NCBI GenBank assembly: GCA_002432715.1
Contig: DJGJ01000075.1
Coordinates: 7,481 to 29,346, forward strand
Direction: 5' to 3'
Length of the DNA stretch: 21,866 bases
Source: Sphaerochaeta sp. UBA5849
Lineage (GTDB): Bacteria; Spirochaetota; Spirochaetia; Sphaerochaetales; Sphaerochaetaceae
The translations under genes and the position numbers were made by a program. The notes beneath the pieces are model-generated. The model did no database searches, was not told where the DNA came from, and was given only the letters and a program-made list of their open reading frames with translations. This document shows positions 1 through 6,907 of the stretch, piece after piece; within the stretch, counting starts at the first letter, position 1, and every line of letters starts with the position of its first letter.

Positions 1-325
1 CCCTCCCGGTGGAGATGCAATATTTTGGCAAAAAGCTTGCAATCTATCGCAATGCCCTTGCTTTCGTTTTCTCCTTCCTTGTGGCCTTTGTCATCGCACA
101 GGTCTTGAAGCGATATCGCTTATTCTTGGTTGTATCGGTTGTCCTGATTCTCCTCGGGCTCTTCAATCAGGAGCTTGGCAGGCAGGTGCTGAGCACCACG
201 GCATACCAACTCAAGATCCCCCCATTTTTGTCCTCTTGAGGCTTCTGGATGTCTGGGTTCCCAAGCAGGCCTTGGTGGGGAAACAGGAGATTGAGGCAAT
301 CTATGAGAAAGCAGCCAAGGCTTAG
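1..325 (+). pseudogene. Decayed two-part COG0701-type permease, 3' remnant
   Basis: The reading frame runs in from the left edge and stays open to a TGA at 237-239. It encodes a segment beginning LPVEMQYFGKKLAIYRNALA, then two hydrophobic helices. From memory of the family, the start matches the C-terminal end of the first half of the paired COG0701 (UPF0718) permeases, and the part from VLKRYRLFLVV onward matches the start of the second half. The C6 run at about 214-219 is where the frame breaks. Adding one base there restores IFVLLRLLDVWVPK, the hallmark stretch of the second half, which continues to a TAG at 323-325 with a tail QEIEAIYEKAAKA. About 110 residues expected between that stretch and the tail are missing. 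So the gene has both a frameshift and an internal deletion. The last bases overlap the end of the convergent regulator gene by 4 nt. The family assignment is recalled, not searched. Confidence 0.6.
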
Positions 326-1041
326 TCCACTAGGACGGAGAGACCGGCCAAACGCTCCAAATCCAGGATGCGCACCACTTTTTGCCCGATGAGCTCGATC
401 AAGCCATCCTCCTCGAACTGTACCAGCTTGCGGCTGAGCGTCTCACGGGCAAGTCCCAGGTAATTCGCCAACCCTTCCCTGCTCAAGGGGAGGGTTATTT
501 CCAGATGCGAACCATTGTATCGTCCGTAGGGTTCCTTGAACTCGAGCAGTAGACTGGCAATTCTCAAGTCTGCATTCCTTCCGCCCATGCTCTGCATCGC
601 CGTCTCAAGCCTGCTCATCCGATTGGCCATTGCTCCAATGATCTGCAGGGCTACAGAGCTGTGCTTCTCAAGCAACAGGGCGAATTGGGCCTTGCTGAGT
701 ATGCAAACATCGGTCTCCTCCAGCGCTTCAACTGTGTAGGGAACTTTTTCCTCGGTGAAGAGAAACCGTGCGCCGTAGTAATCATTTGCAGGAAAGATGT
801 AGAGAATCTGCTCGCGGCCGTCGGCATTGGTTCGGTATGCTTTTGCACTGCCCTGCCTGATGACGGTAAATCCGGTGGCCGTATCACCTTCCCTCACCAA
901 TATTTCCCCTTTTTGATAGTGTTTGTGCTCCATCTGCGCTGTAAGGGCGTGTACTGCGTCCGGCTCCAGGGAGGCAAAAAGGGGGACGCTTCGGATGCAA
1001 TGGTCGTTGGTGCAATGCGGGCACTGGCTGGACACTTCCAT
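322..1041 (-). CDS. FNR-type Crp-family regulator with Fe-S cluster cysteines
   Basis: Predicted oxygen-responsive transcription factor of 239 residues. Cysteines C7, C10 and C15 (C-x2-C-x4-C) plus C113, in the stretch ETDVCILSK, line up with the four ligands of the [4Fe-4S] cluster in E. coli FNR (C20, C23, C29, C122), with one residue less in the second gap. A cyclic-nucleotide-binding-like domain covers roughly 25-145. A winged HTH covers 183-235, with recognition helix R199-E-T-L-S-R204. This combines the E-x-x-S-R of FNR with the first Arg used by CRP. I start at the ATG at 1041 because AGGAG lies five bases upstream; the in-frame TTG at 1065 lacks such a site. It is divergent from pflB and shares the palindrome at 1068-1083. 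Anaerobic activation of pflB is inferred from the context and the known role of FNR. Confidence 0.9.
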   Translation of the reverse strand: MEVSSQCPHCTNDHCIRSVPLFASLEPDAVHALTAQMEHKHYQKGEILVREGDTATGFTVIRQGSAKAYRTNADGREQILYIFPANDYYGARFLFTEEKVPYTVEALEETDVCILSKAQFALLLEKHSSVALQIIGAMANRMSRLETAMQSMGGRNADLRIASLLLEFKEPYGRYNGSHLEITLPLSREGLANYLGLARETLSRKLVQFEEDGLIELIGQKVVRILDLERLAGLSVLVD

Positions 1042-1067
1042 GGTATCTCCTAGTAAAATACTCAATT

Positions 1068-1083
1068 TGTGATTTCAATCACA
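1068..1083. promoter_or_regulatory. FNR/CRP-type operator between the regulator gene and pflB
   Basis: A perfect palindrome, TGTGAT then TTCA then ATCACA. It has the symmetry of FNR sites (TTGAT-N4-ATCAA) but the TGTGA half-site of CRP. Its centre, 1075.5, is 41.5 bases upstream of the start expected from the -10 candidate at 1105-1110. On the other strand it lies between the -35 region and a TATTTT -10 candidate at 1055-1060, which would suit autorepression of the regulator gene. Confidence 0.8.
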
Positions 1084-1104
1084 GTATAAACATAACGGGC
1101 ATGG

Positions 1105-1110
1105 TATATC
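1105..1110 (+). promoter_or_regulatory. Candidate -10 element of pflB
   Basis: TATATC matches five of six bases of TATAAT. It puts the transcription start near 1117, leaving a leader of about 39 nt. No good -35 hexamer sits 17 bases upstream, where the palindrome lies instead. This is typical of class II activator-dependent promoters. The site is predicted by position only. Confidence 0.5.
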
Positions 1111-1155
1111 AAAGACAAGAAAAGTATACGGGAATTCTGTGAAAGAGGAAACATC

Positions 1156-3366
1156 ATGAACGATAGAGAAGACCGCACGTACGAAATCAACACAAGAGCT
1201 TTCATTGTAGAGCACTACACCCCCTACGATGGGGATGCTTCCTTCTTGCAGGGGCCTACCGAGCGCACCCTGCACCTGTGGGACAAACTCAAGGACCTGC
1301 TCACCGTCGAACGCCAGCGCGGCGGCATGTACGATATCGACGAAAAAACCATTTCCACCATCACCAGCCACAAGAATGGATACATCGACCAGGAACTTGA
1401 ACAGATTGTAGGACTTCAGACGGACGAGCCGCTGAAGCGTGCCATCATGCCTTTTGGAGGCATCAGGCTGGTGCATACCGAACTGCAGGCATACGGCAGA
1501 ACCCTGGGCGAGGACATCGACAAGATCTTCACCTACCGAAAGACGCACAATGACGGTGTGTTTGATGTCTACACCGACGAGATGAAGAAAGTCCGCCACA
1601 GCGGGATCATCACCGGACTTCCCGATGCCTACGGCCGGGGAAGGATCATCGGCGACTACCGCCGGGTTCCCCTCTACGGTGTCAATTTTTTGATCGAACA
1701 GAAGAAACGTGCAAAGGACCACTATACCTTTGATGCAATGACCGAAGCGGTCATCCAGGGTCGTGAGGAACTCAGCGAGCAAATCCGCTCCCTCGCCGAG
1801 CTCAAGGAAATGGCCCTCTCCTACGGCTATGACATCTCCAACCCTGCCAAGAACACCAAAGAGGCCATTCAGTGGCTGTATTTCGCCTTCCTTGCAGCAA
1901 CGAAGGAACAGAACGGTGCAGCCATGAGCCTGGGACGAGTCTCCACCTTCCTGGATATCTATGCTCAGCAGGACCTGAAAGCCGGAACCTTCAGCGAGGC
2001 GGAGATCCAAGAGCTGGTCGACCACTTCATCATGAAGCTCAGGATCATCCGCTTCCTCAGAACCCCCTCCTACGACCAGCTGTTCAGCGGAGATCCGACC
2101 TGGGTTACCGAATCAATCGGAGGCATGTGCCTCGATGGGAGGCACATGGTCACCAAAATGAGCTACCGGTTCCTTCACAGCTTGACCAATCTCGGACCGG
2201 CGCCCGAGCCGAATCTTACGGTACTGTGGAGCCAAAATCTTCCCCAGGCCTTCAAGAACTACTGTGCAAAGCTCTCGATCGAAACCTCCTCTATTCAGTA
2301 TGAGAACGACGATTTGATGAGAGTCGACTACGGTGACGATTACGGTATTGCCTGCTGTGTCTCTGCGATGCGGATCGGCAAGCAGATGCAGTTCTTCGGC
2401 GCACGCGTCAATCTGGCCAAGACCTTGCTCTATGCAATCAACGGCGGCCGCGATGAGAAGAGCGGGGAGCAGGTCGGTCCCAAGTTGGCTCCCATCACTG
2501 ATGAATACCTGGACTATGCTACCGTGACCGATCGCTTTGAAGCGATGAGCAGCTGGCTTGCCAAGCTGTATATCGATACGCTGAACGTCATTCATTACAT
2601 GCACGATAAATACAGCTATGAACGATTGGAAATGGCTTTGCACGACGAGCAGATAGTCAGGACCATGGCAGGCGGAATCGCCGGCCTGAGCGTTGTTGCA
2701 GACAGCTTGTCGGCCATCAAGTATGCAAAGGTCAAGCCGATCAGGGACGAGAGCGGCCTTGCCGTCGATTTTGAGATTGAAGGAAGCTATCCCTCCTATG
2801 GCAACGACGATGAGCGCGTCGATTCCATCGCCCGGGAGTTGGTGAAGTCGTTCATGCAGAAAATGAAGAAACATACCACCTATCGACAAAGCATTCCCAC
2901 CCTTTCGGTGCTGACCATCACCAGCAATGTGGTCTACGGAAAGAAGACCGGTTCGACTCCTGACGGAAGAAAGGCGGGCGAGCCGTTCGCACCGGGAGCA
3001 AACCCCATGCACGGACGGGACCAGAAGGGATCGGTCGCCAGTATGAAAAGCGTGGCGAAATTGCCGTATGCCTATGCCCAGGATGGTATCAGCTATACCT
3101 TCTCCATCGTTCCTTCCACCCTTGGAAAGAACAAGGAGATGCAGGTGGCCAACCTGACAACCCTCATGGATGGCTACTTTGCCCAGAGCGGGCATCACAT
3201 CAATGTGAACGTCATGGAGAAGAGCACACTGCTCGATGCCATGGATCACCCGGAAAAATATCCCCAGTTGACCATCAGGGTCAGCGGGTACGCGGTCAAC
3301 TTCATCAAGCTTTCCCGCGAACAGCAACTTGACGTCATTCACCGCACCTTCCACGAATCCCTATAA
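1156..3366 (+). CDS. pflB: Pyruvate formate-lyase (formate acetyltransferase)
   Basis: Cytoplasmic glycyl-radical enzyme that converts pyruvate and CoA to acetyl-CoA and formate in anaerobic mixed-acid fermentation. It has 736 residues, against 760 in E. coli. The catalytic pair C400-C401 sits in GIACCVSAM (E. coli C418-C419). The glycyl radical residue is G711 in RVSGYAVNF near the C-terminus (E. coli G734). The ATG at 1156 follows an AAAGAGG ribosome site. The pflA gene begins 12 bases after the stop, so the two are surely one transcript. Two very long open frames on the opposite strand over this gene are shadows. Because both the Cys-Cys pair and the radical-site motif are intact, a related glycyl-radical diol dehydratase or a 2-ketobutyrate-specific enzyme is less likely, although substrate range cannot be read from sequence alone. 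Confidence 0.96.
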   Translation: MNDREDRTYEINTRAFIVEHYTPYDGDASFLQGPTERTLHLWDKLKDLLTVERQRGGMYDIDEKTISTITSHKNGYIDQELEQIVGLQTDEPLKRAIMPFGGIRLVHTELQAYGRTLGEDIDKIFTYRKTHNDGVFDVYTDEMKKVRHSGIITGLPDAYGRGRIIGDYRRVPLYGVNFLIEQKKRAKDHYTFDAMTEAVIQGREELSEQIRSLAELKEMALSYGYDISNPAKNTKEAIQWLYFAFLAATKEQNGAAMSLGRVSTFLDIYAQQDLKAGTFSEAEIQELVDHFIMKLRIIRFLRTPSYDQLFSGDPTWVTESIGGMCLDGRHMVTKMSYRFLHSLTNLGPAPEPNLTVLWSQNLPQAFKNYCAKLSIETSSIQYENDDLMRVDYGDDYGIACCVSAMRIGKQMQFFGARVNLAKTLLYAINGGRDEKSGEQVGPKLAPITDEYLDYATVTDRFEAMSSWLAKLYIDTLNVIHYMHDKYSYERLEMALHDEQIVRTMAGGIAGLSVVADSLSAIKYAKVKPIRDESGLAVDFEIEGSYPSYGNDDERVDSIARELVKSFMQKMKKHTTYRQSIPTLSVLTITSNVVYGKKTGSTPDGRKAGEPFAPGANPMHGRDQKGSVASMKSVAKLPYAYAQDGISYTFSIVPSTLGKNKEMQVANLTTLMDGYFAQSGHHINVNVMEKSTLLDAMDHPEKYPQLTIRVSGYAVNFIKLSREQQLDVIHRTFHESL

Positions 3367-3378
3367 GCAGGAGGAAGT

Positions 3379-4143
3379 ATGTCAGTAATTGGATCTGTCC
3401 ATTCGGTGGAGAGTCTGGGCACCTTGGACGGCCCTGGTCTGCGCTATGTGGTCTTTTTGCAAGGGTGCTCCCTCAGATGCCGCTATTGTCATAATCCCGA
3501 TACGTGGAATTTGAAGGGAGGCAAGCCGACTGCCAGCGAGGATTTGGTCAAGGAGATTCTGGGATACCGGAATTTCATTGCCAAGGGCGGGGTTACCATC
3601 AGCGGAGGGGAGCCGCTGAAGCAACCGGAGTTCACCCTCGACCTGATCAATCGCCTCAAAAGTGAAGGCTTGCATACCGCCCTCGATACAGCAGGCAGCG
3701 TTCCGCTACAGCTGTCCAAGCCGGTCCTTGATGCCGCCGACCTGATTCTCTTGGATATCAAGAGCCTGGATGACCGGATGTGCTTCAGCCTTACCGGTAT
3801 GGGCAACGCACTCACCCTGTCCACCCTGGCCTACTGCCAGAGCATCGGCAAGAAGGTATGGATACGGCATGTACTGGTGCCCGGATGGACACTTGATGAA
3901 CACTCGTTGCAGGCTTTGGCAAGTTTTTTAACGGCCTTCAGTTGCATTGAGCAAGTTGAGCTGTTGCCCTACCATCGGTTGGGGCGGTACAAGTGGGAAC
4001 AGCTGAAGCTGCACTACAGCTTCAAGGATGTACCAGAACCTGATGCCAAGCAACTGGCAATGGCTCGATCGGTGTTTGAAGAACAGGGGCTGAAGGTCCT
4101 GATGACCTCTCTTGGTGAAGAGAAGGAAAGCAAAGTCGGTTGA
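3379..4143 (+). CDS. pflA: Pyruvate formate-lyase-activating enzyme
   Basis: Radical SAM enzyme of 254 residues that installs the glycyl radical on PflB using S-adenosylmethionine and a [4Fe-4S] cluster. The cluster motif C30-x3-C34-x2-C37 appears in LQGCSLRCRYCHNPDTW, one residue later than in E. coli PflA. The Gly-rich SAM-binding stretch GGVTISGGEPL follows at about residue 71. The start is well supported by AGGAGGA a few bases upstream of the ATG, 12 bases after pflB stops. The short single-cluster form, without an inserted ferredoxin-like domain, fits a dedicated PFL activator rather than one for a diol dehydratase-type glycyl-radical enzyme. A strong hairpin follows immediately. Confidence 0.95.
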   Translation: MSVIGSVHSVESLGTLDGPGLRYVVFLQGCSLRCRYCHNPDTWNLKGGKPTASEDLVKEILGYRNFIAKGGVTISGGEPLKQPEFTLDLINRLKSEGLHTALDTAGSVPLQLSKPVLDAADLILLDIKSLDDRMCFSLTGMGNALTLSTLAYCQSIGKKVWIRHVLVPGWTLDEHSLQALASFLTAFSCIEQVELLPYHRLGRYKWEQLKLHYSFKDVPEPDAKQLAMARSVFEEQGLKVLMTSLGEEKESKVG

Positions 4144-4149
4144 CCCAAG

Positions 4150-4176
4150 AAGGGCTTGCCATACCGGCAAGCCCTT
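4150..4176. terminator. Hairpin between pflA and the convergent lipocalin gene
   Basis: Perfect 11-bp arms AAGGGCTTGCC and GGCAAGCCCTT with a 5-base loop, starting six bases after the pflA stop and 27 bases beyond the end of the convergent lipocalin gene. Neither strand has a clean T-run right after the stem, so this is either a weak two-way terminator or an RNA-stabilising 3' stem. Confidence 0.6.
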
Positions 4177-4202
4177 GCTTGAAAAACGAAAAAGAAGTGC
4201 GA

Positions 4203-4757
4203 TCATCGCTCCTTCTGTGGTACCAAATACAGTTTCTCAAGGTCGTAGCCCTGCTCTTGGGCCACCTTCTTCATCGACTCAAGCAGCTCATCACTGACAG
4301 TGGGAGTTCGAGAAAGGAACCAGAGAAATTCCCGTGAGTCATTGCCGACCAAAGCCCATTGATAGTTCTGCTCATCCAAGCCGAAGACCAAGTAGTCGGA
4401 GGTGAAGAGGCCGAAGAATTTCACCTTGAGTCGACCGGGTTCGCTCTCATCCGGTCTCCAGGCTACTGCCTTTACCGAAGTCAACGTTCCGTCAAGATCC
4501 TTTTTCAGCCCGCTGTTCACCACCTGGATGCGCCCGTCGTCGCGAAGCGAATACTCGGCTTTCGCCCCAACCAGGTTTTTCTCGAAGCTGTGCTGGTATC
4601 GGGCCACTTCATACCAAGAACCAAGATACCGGTTCAAATCCAAGGAATCGACGGTCGCAAGCCGTTCTGATTCAGGAATTGCCGTTGCACAACCGACAAG
4701 CGAAACCAACGCTGTCAAAATTACAGAAATCACTGCTGCCTTAGGTACCTTCTTCAT
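4203..4757 (-). CDS. Blc-type bacterial lipocalin, lipoprotein
   Basis: Lipocalin of 184 residues, probably anchored in the outer membrane and binding lipids or other hydrophobic ligands. The signal peptide ends in the lipobox LVGC (C23). The lipocalin hallmark G-x-W appears in YLGSWYEVARY at about 44-54, and the later Blc signature runs through YLVFGLDEQNYQWALVG and FLWFLSRTP. The start is the ATG at 4757, directly before the signal peptide; longer in-frame extensions run back into the regulator gene. It begins one base after the stop of the MarR-type gene, so it is the third gene of the gpx operon. Blc proteins are linked to envelope stress and damaged lipids, which suits co-expression with a peroxidase. 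The natural ligand is unknown. Confidence 0.9.
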   Translation of the reverse strand: MKKVPKAAVISVILTALVSLVGCATAIPESERLATVDSLDLNRYLGSWYEVARYQHSFEKNLVGAKAEYSLRDDGRIQVVNSGLKKDLDGTLTSVKAVAWRPDESEPGRLKVKFFGLFTSDYLVFGLDEQNYQWALVGNDSREFLWFLSRTPTVSDELLESMKKVAQEQGYDLEKLYLVPQKER

Positions 4758-4758
4758 A

Positions 4759-5232
4759 TTACTTCCCTGCCTCTCGTTCTTTGCGTGTTCGCTTGAGCCG
4801 CTCAAGCGTCTGGTCGAGCATCTCCCTGAGTTCTGCATATTTTTTACCTTGCTCATCACGGTCGCTGCTGAGCAGGCATGTTGCGATGTGACCCGGGATG
4901 GAAACAGCTTTCTGTTCCAACTCCCGCCCTGTTTTGGTCAGCAGCACCTCCACAGTCCGCTCATCGCTGGGAAGGCGGTGACGCTCGATCAGCTTTGCCG
5001 ACTCAAGGCGCTTGAGCAGCGGGGACATGGTTCCGGTGTCCAGGCTCAGGGCAGTGCAGAGTTCCCCAACCGTTGCCTTTTCATGCTCCCACAGATAGAG
5101 AAGCGTGATGTATTGGGCATAGGTCAAACCCAGATGGTCAAGCAGCGGTCGGTAGGCAGCCATGAGCTCCCGTTCCAAGGCATAAAAACGAAAACACAGT
5201 TGATTGGAAAGCAGGAGTTGGTCATAGGCCAT
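4759..5232 (-). CDS. OhrR-like MarR-family thiol peroxide sensor
   Basis: Winged-helix repressor of 157 residues. C13, Y27 and Y38 match the spacing of C15, Y29 and Y40 in Bacillus subtilis OhrR, the peroxide-sensing cysteine and its two hydrogen-bonding tyrosines. The DNA-binding core runs from about 50 to 100 (TVGELCTALSLDTGTMSPLL, then the wing with SDERTVEVLLT). Two more cysteines, C59 and C119, could allow disulphide formation, so whether it is a one-Cys or two-Cys sensor is open. Its start overlaps the gpx stop by one base (TAATG), showing translational coupling. It most likely represses this operon until a hydroperoxide oxidises C13. Here the partner is a glutathione peroxidase rather than the usual Ohr. 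Confidence 0.88.
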   Translation of the reverse strand: MAYDQLLLSNQLCFRFYALERELMAAYRPLLDHLGLTYAQYITLLYLWEHEKATVGELCTALSLDTGTMSPLLKRLESAKLIERHRLPSDERTVEVLLTKTGRELEQKAVSIPGHIATCLLSSDRDEQGKKYAELREMLDQTLERLKRTRKEREAGK

Positions 5233-5708
5233 TACAGGACCTCCTCGAGGATTGGGATCAGGGAGAGAGGAGAGTCGGATGGGGCATACCGATGAACCGT
5301 CAAACCATCCTTCTCAACCAGGAATTTGGTGAAATTCCACTTGATGGCGCTGCCCAGTTTTCCTGGGGCCTGCTGTTTCAGCCAGGTAAAAATAGGGTGC
5401 GCAGCCTTCCCATTGACATCGATTTTGCTCATCAACGGAAAGGTCACCCCATGGTTGACCCTGCAGAACTCGGCAATATCGGCATCGCTGCCGGGTTCCT
5501 GATGGGCGAATTGGTCGCAGGGAAAGCCTAGTACTACAAGCCCTTTGTCCTTGTATTGCCGGTAGAGCTTTTCCAAATCATCATACTGGGACGTGAAACC
5601 GCATTTGCTCGCAGTGTTGACAATCAACAACGTTTTACCTTGCAAGGTTGCAAAGTCGAACTCGATCTGATTGTTCGCAACTGCCTTGAAATCATATATG
5701 GTTGCCAT
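5232..5708 (-). CDS. Glutathione peroxidase family thiol peroxidase
   Basis: Cysteine-type (non-selenium) peroxidase of 158 residues that reduces H2O2 and organic hydroperoxides. The peroxidatic cysteine is C36 in NTASKCGFTSQY. The rest of the catalytic tetrad is visible as Q70 (FPCDQFAHQEPG), W124 and N125 (IKWNFTKFLV). C82, in EFCRVNHG, sits where thioredoxin-dependent family members carry their resolving cysteine, so thioredoxin rather than glutathione may be the reductant. That last point is inference. It is the first gene of the gpx-ohrR-lipocalin operon, preceded by AAAGGAAAG and by a near-consensus promoter at 5741-5769. Confidence 0.93.
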   Translation of the reverse strand: MATIYDFKAVANNQIEFDFATLQGKTLLIVNTASKCGFTSQYDDLEKLYRQYKDKGLVVLGFPCDQFAHQEPGSDADIAEFCRVNHGVTFPLMSKIDVNGKAAHPIFTWLKQQAPGKLGSAIKWNFTKFLVEKDGLTVHRYAPSDSPLSLIPILEEVL

Positions 5709-5724
5709 AGGCTTTCCTTTCTTT

Positions 5725-5735
5725 CAATTAAGTTG
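5725..5735. promoter_or_regulatory. Candidate OhrR-like operator at the gpx start site
   Basis: CAATTAAGTTG is an imperfect palindrome (CAA and TTG ends) lying just downstream of the gpx -10 box, over the predicted transcription start. A MarR-type repressor bound here would block initiation. It resembles AT-rich OhrR sites only loosely, so the assignment rests on position and on the operon containing the regulator. Confidence 0.35.
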
Positions 5736-5740
5736 CGAAC

Positions 5741-5769
5741 AATATAACAGAAGCAAATATTCTTGTCAA
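5741..5769 (-). promoter_or_regulatory. Sigma-70 promoter of the gpx operon
   Basis: On the minus strand TTGACA (5769-5764), a 17-base spacer and TATATT (5746-5741): a perfect -35 and a five-of-six -10. The -35 box overlaps the TGA stop of the upstream aldo-keto reductase gene, so the operon can be induced separately from that gene. Confidence 0.82.
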
Positions 5770-6791
5770 TCCTTGCTCGACCGGGCCCAGAGATTGATGT
5801 TCCCATCTTTTGCAAAGACGTCAATCCTGGCAAGCTCCTCATCGCTGAACACAAGATTCTGCAACGCTCCTACGTTCTCGATGATCTGTTCGGCCGAACT
5901 TGCCCCGATGAGGACGCTGGTTATCTCCTTGCGCCTCAAACACCAAGCCAAGGCCATTTGTGCCAGGGATTGCCCGCGCTCTCGAGCAATTTCATTCAGA
6001 GAGCGAATGTTTGACAGGTTCTCTTCGGTAAGCATGCTTTGTGACAGTGGGCTGCCTTGCCGCGAAGCACGGCTTCCCTGGGGAATATCCTGCAGGTATC
6101 GGTCGGTCAGCATTCCCTGCGCCAAGGGCGAGAAGCAGATGGTTCCCACTCCCAGCTCTTGCAGCGTTGCAAGCAACTCTGCTTCCACCCAACGATTGAG
6201 CATGGAATAGGAGGGTTGGTGAATCAACAGGGGAACGCCCATCTGCTTGAGGATGGCATATGCTTCTCTTGTTTTTACAGCCGAGTAGGAGGAGATTCCT
6301 ACATACAGGCATTTGCCGCGGTGGTAGGCGGTGGCCAGGGCTCCCATCGTCTCCTCAAGCGGGGTATCGGGATCGAATCGATGTGAATAGAAAATATCCA
6401 CATACTCAAGTCCCATTCGCTTGAGGCTTGCATCGAGGCTCGAAAGCAGGTATTTGCGGCTTCCCCACTCCCCGTAGGGGCCGGGGCCCATCAGATATCC
6501 GGCTTTTGTGGAGATGACCAACTCATCCCGGTAGGAGGCAAAATCCTGCGCCAACAACTTGCCGAAGTTCAGCTCGGCCGATCCCGGAGGAGGACCATAG
6601 TTGTTCGCCAAGTCAAAATGGGTAATTCCCAAGTCGAATGCCGTATGCAACATTTTCCTTGCATTGACCAACGAGGTCTGGTCTCCGAAGTTTTGCCACA
6701 GTCCCAATGAGACGGCAGGAAGTTTTAATCCGCTCTTGCCACACCGATTATACAACATGGCATCGTAACGTTGAGGGTTTGGTTTATACAT
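5766..6791 (-). CDS. YghZ/Gpr-type aldo-keto reductase
   Basis: NADPH-dependent oxidoreductase of 341 residues with the aldo-keto reductase barrel. The catalytic tetrad D60, Y65, K96 and H137 is seen in FDLANNYGPPPG, ISTKAGY and YSHRFD. The stretches NNYGPPPGSAE and GPGPYGEWGSRKYLL are characteristic of the YghZ group, whose E. coli member reduces L-glyceraldehyde 3-phosphate and methylglyoxal. The start is the ATG at 6791, with AAGGAG six bases upstream; the longer frame back to 6866 has no ribosome site and runs through the promoter region. It is transcribed away from the TspO-like gene, and an inverted repeat lies in its leader. Detoxification of reactive aldehydes is the likely role; the true substrate cannot be told from sequence. 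Confidence 0.9.
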   Translation of the reverse strand: MYKPNPQRYDAMLYNRCGKSGLKLPAVSLGLWQNFGDQTSLVNARKMLHTAFDLGITHFDLANNYGPPPGSAELNFGKLLAQDFASYRDELVISTKAGYLMGPGPYGEWGSRKYLLSSLDASLKRMGLEYVDIFYSHRFDPDTPLEETMGALATAYHRGKCLYVGISSYSAVKTREAYAILKQMGVPLLIHQPSYSMLNRWVEAELLATLQELGVGTICFSPLAQGMLTDRYLQDIPQGSRASRQGSPLSQSMLTEENLSNIRSLNEIARERGQSLAQMALAWCLRRKEITSVLIGASSAEQIIENVGALQNLVFSDEELARIDVFAKDGNINLWARSSKD

Positions 6792-6802
6792 AAGCAACTC
6801 CT

Positions 6803-6820
6803 TGTACACCCTAGTGTACA
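6803..6820. promoter_or_regulatory. Inverted repeat in the aldo-keto reductase leader, candidate operator
   Basis: Seven-base arms TGTACAC and GTGTACA around CCTA, just upstream of the reductase ribosome site. A weak minus-strand -10 (TACACT, 6818-6813) lies inside the repeat, so a dimeric repressor bound here could shut the gene off. No regulator gene is adjacent. Confidence 0.5.
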
Positions 6821-6847
6821 CGAAACATCGCCCCTGTTCTATTTCTT

Positions 6848-6876
6848 TTGACTTCCCTATCACCAATAGCTAGACT
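6848..6876 (+). promoter_or_regulatory. Candidate promoter of the TspO-like gene
   Basis: TTGACT, a 17-base spacer, then TAGACT, giving a start about 25 bases before the ATG at 6908. The -35 matches five of six bases, the -10 four of six. Confidence 0.45.
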
Positions 6877-6907
6877 GACTGCATACGATAATAAATTTGG
6901 AGGTTGT

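Noticed and set aside
1075..2025. 316-codon minus-strand open frame opposite pflB
   Set aside because: Lies entirely across the pflB promoter and gene, has no ribosome site and no domain; a shadow of the plus-strand codon pattern.
2113..3354. 413-codon minus-strand open frame opposite pflB
   Set aside because: pflB is unambiguous here with both catalytic motifs; the opposite frame shows only reverse-complement codon bias.
4402..5295. 297-codon plus-strand open frame over lipocalin, MarR and gpx
   Set aside because: Crosses three well supported minus-strand genes and their start/stop overlaps; no domain.
6792..6866. 25-codon N-terminal extension of the aldo-keto reductase
   Set aside because: No ribosome site at 6866, and the stretch contains the inverted repeat and promoter; the ATG at 6791 has AAGGAG and fits family length.
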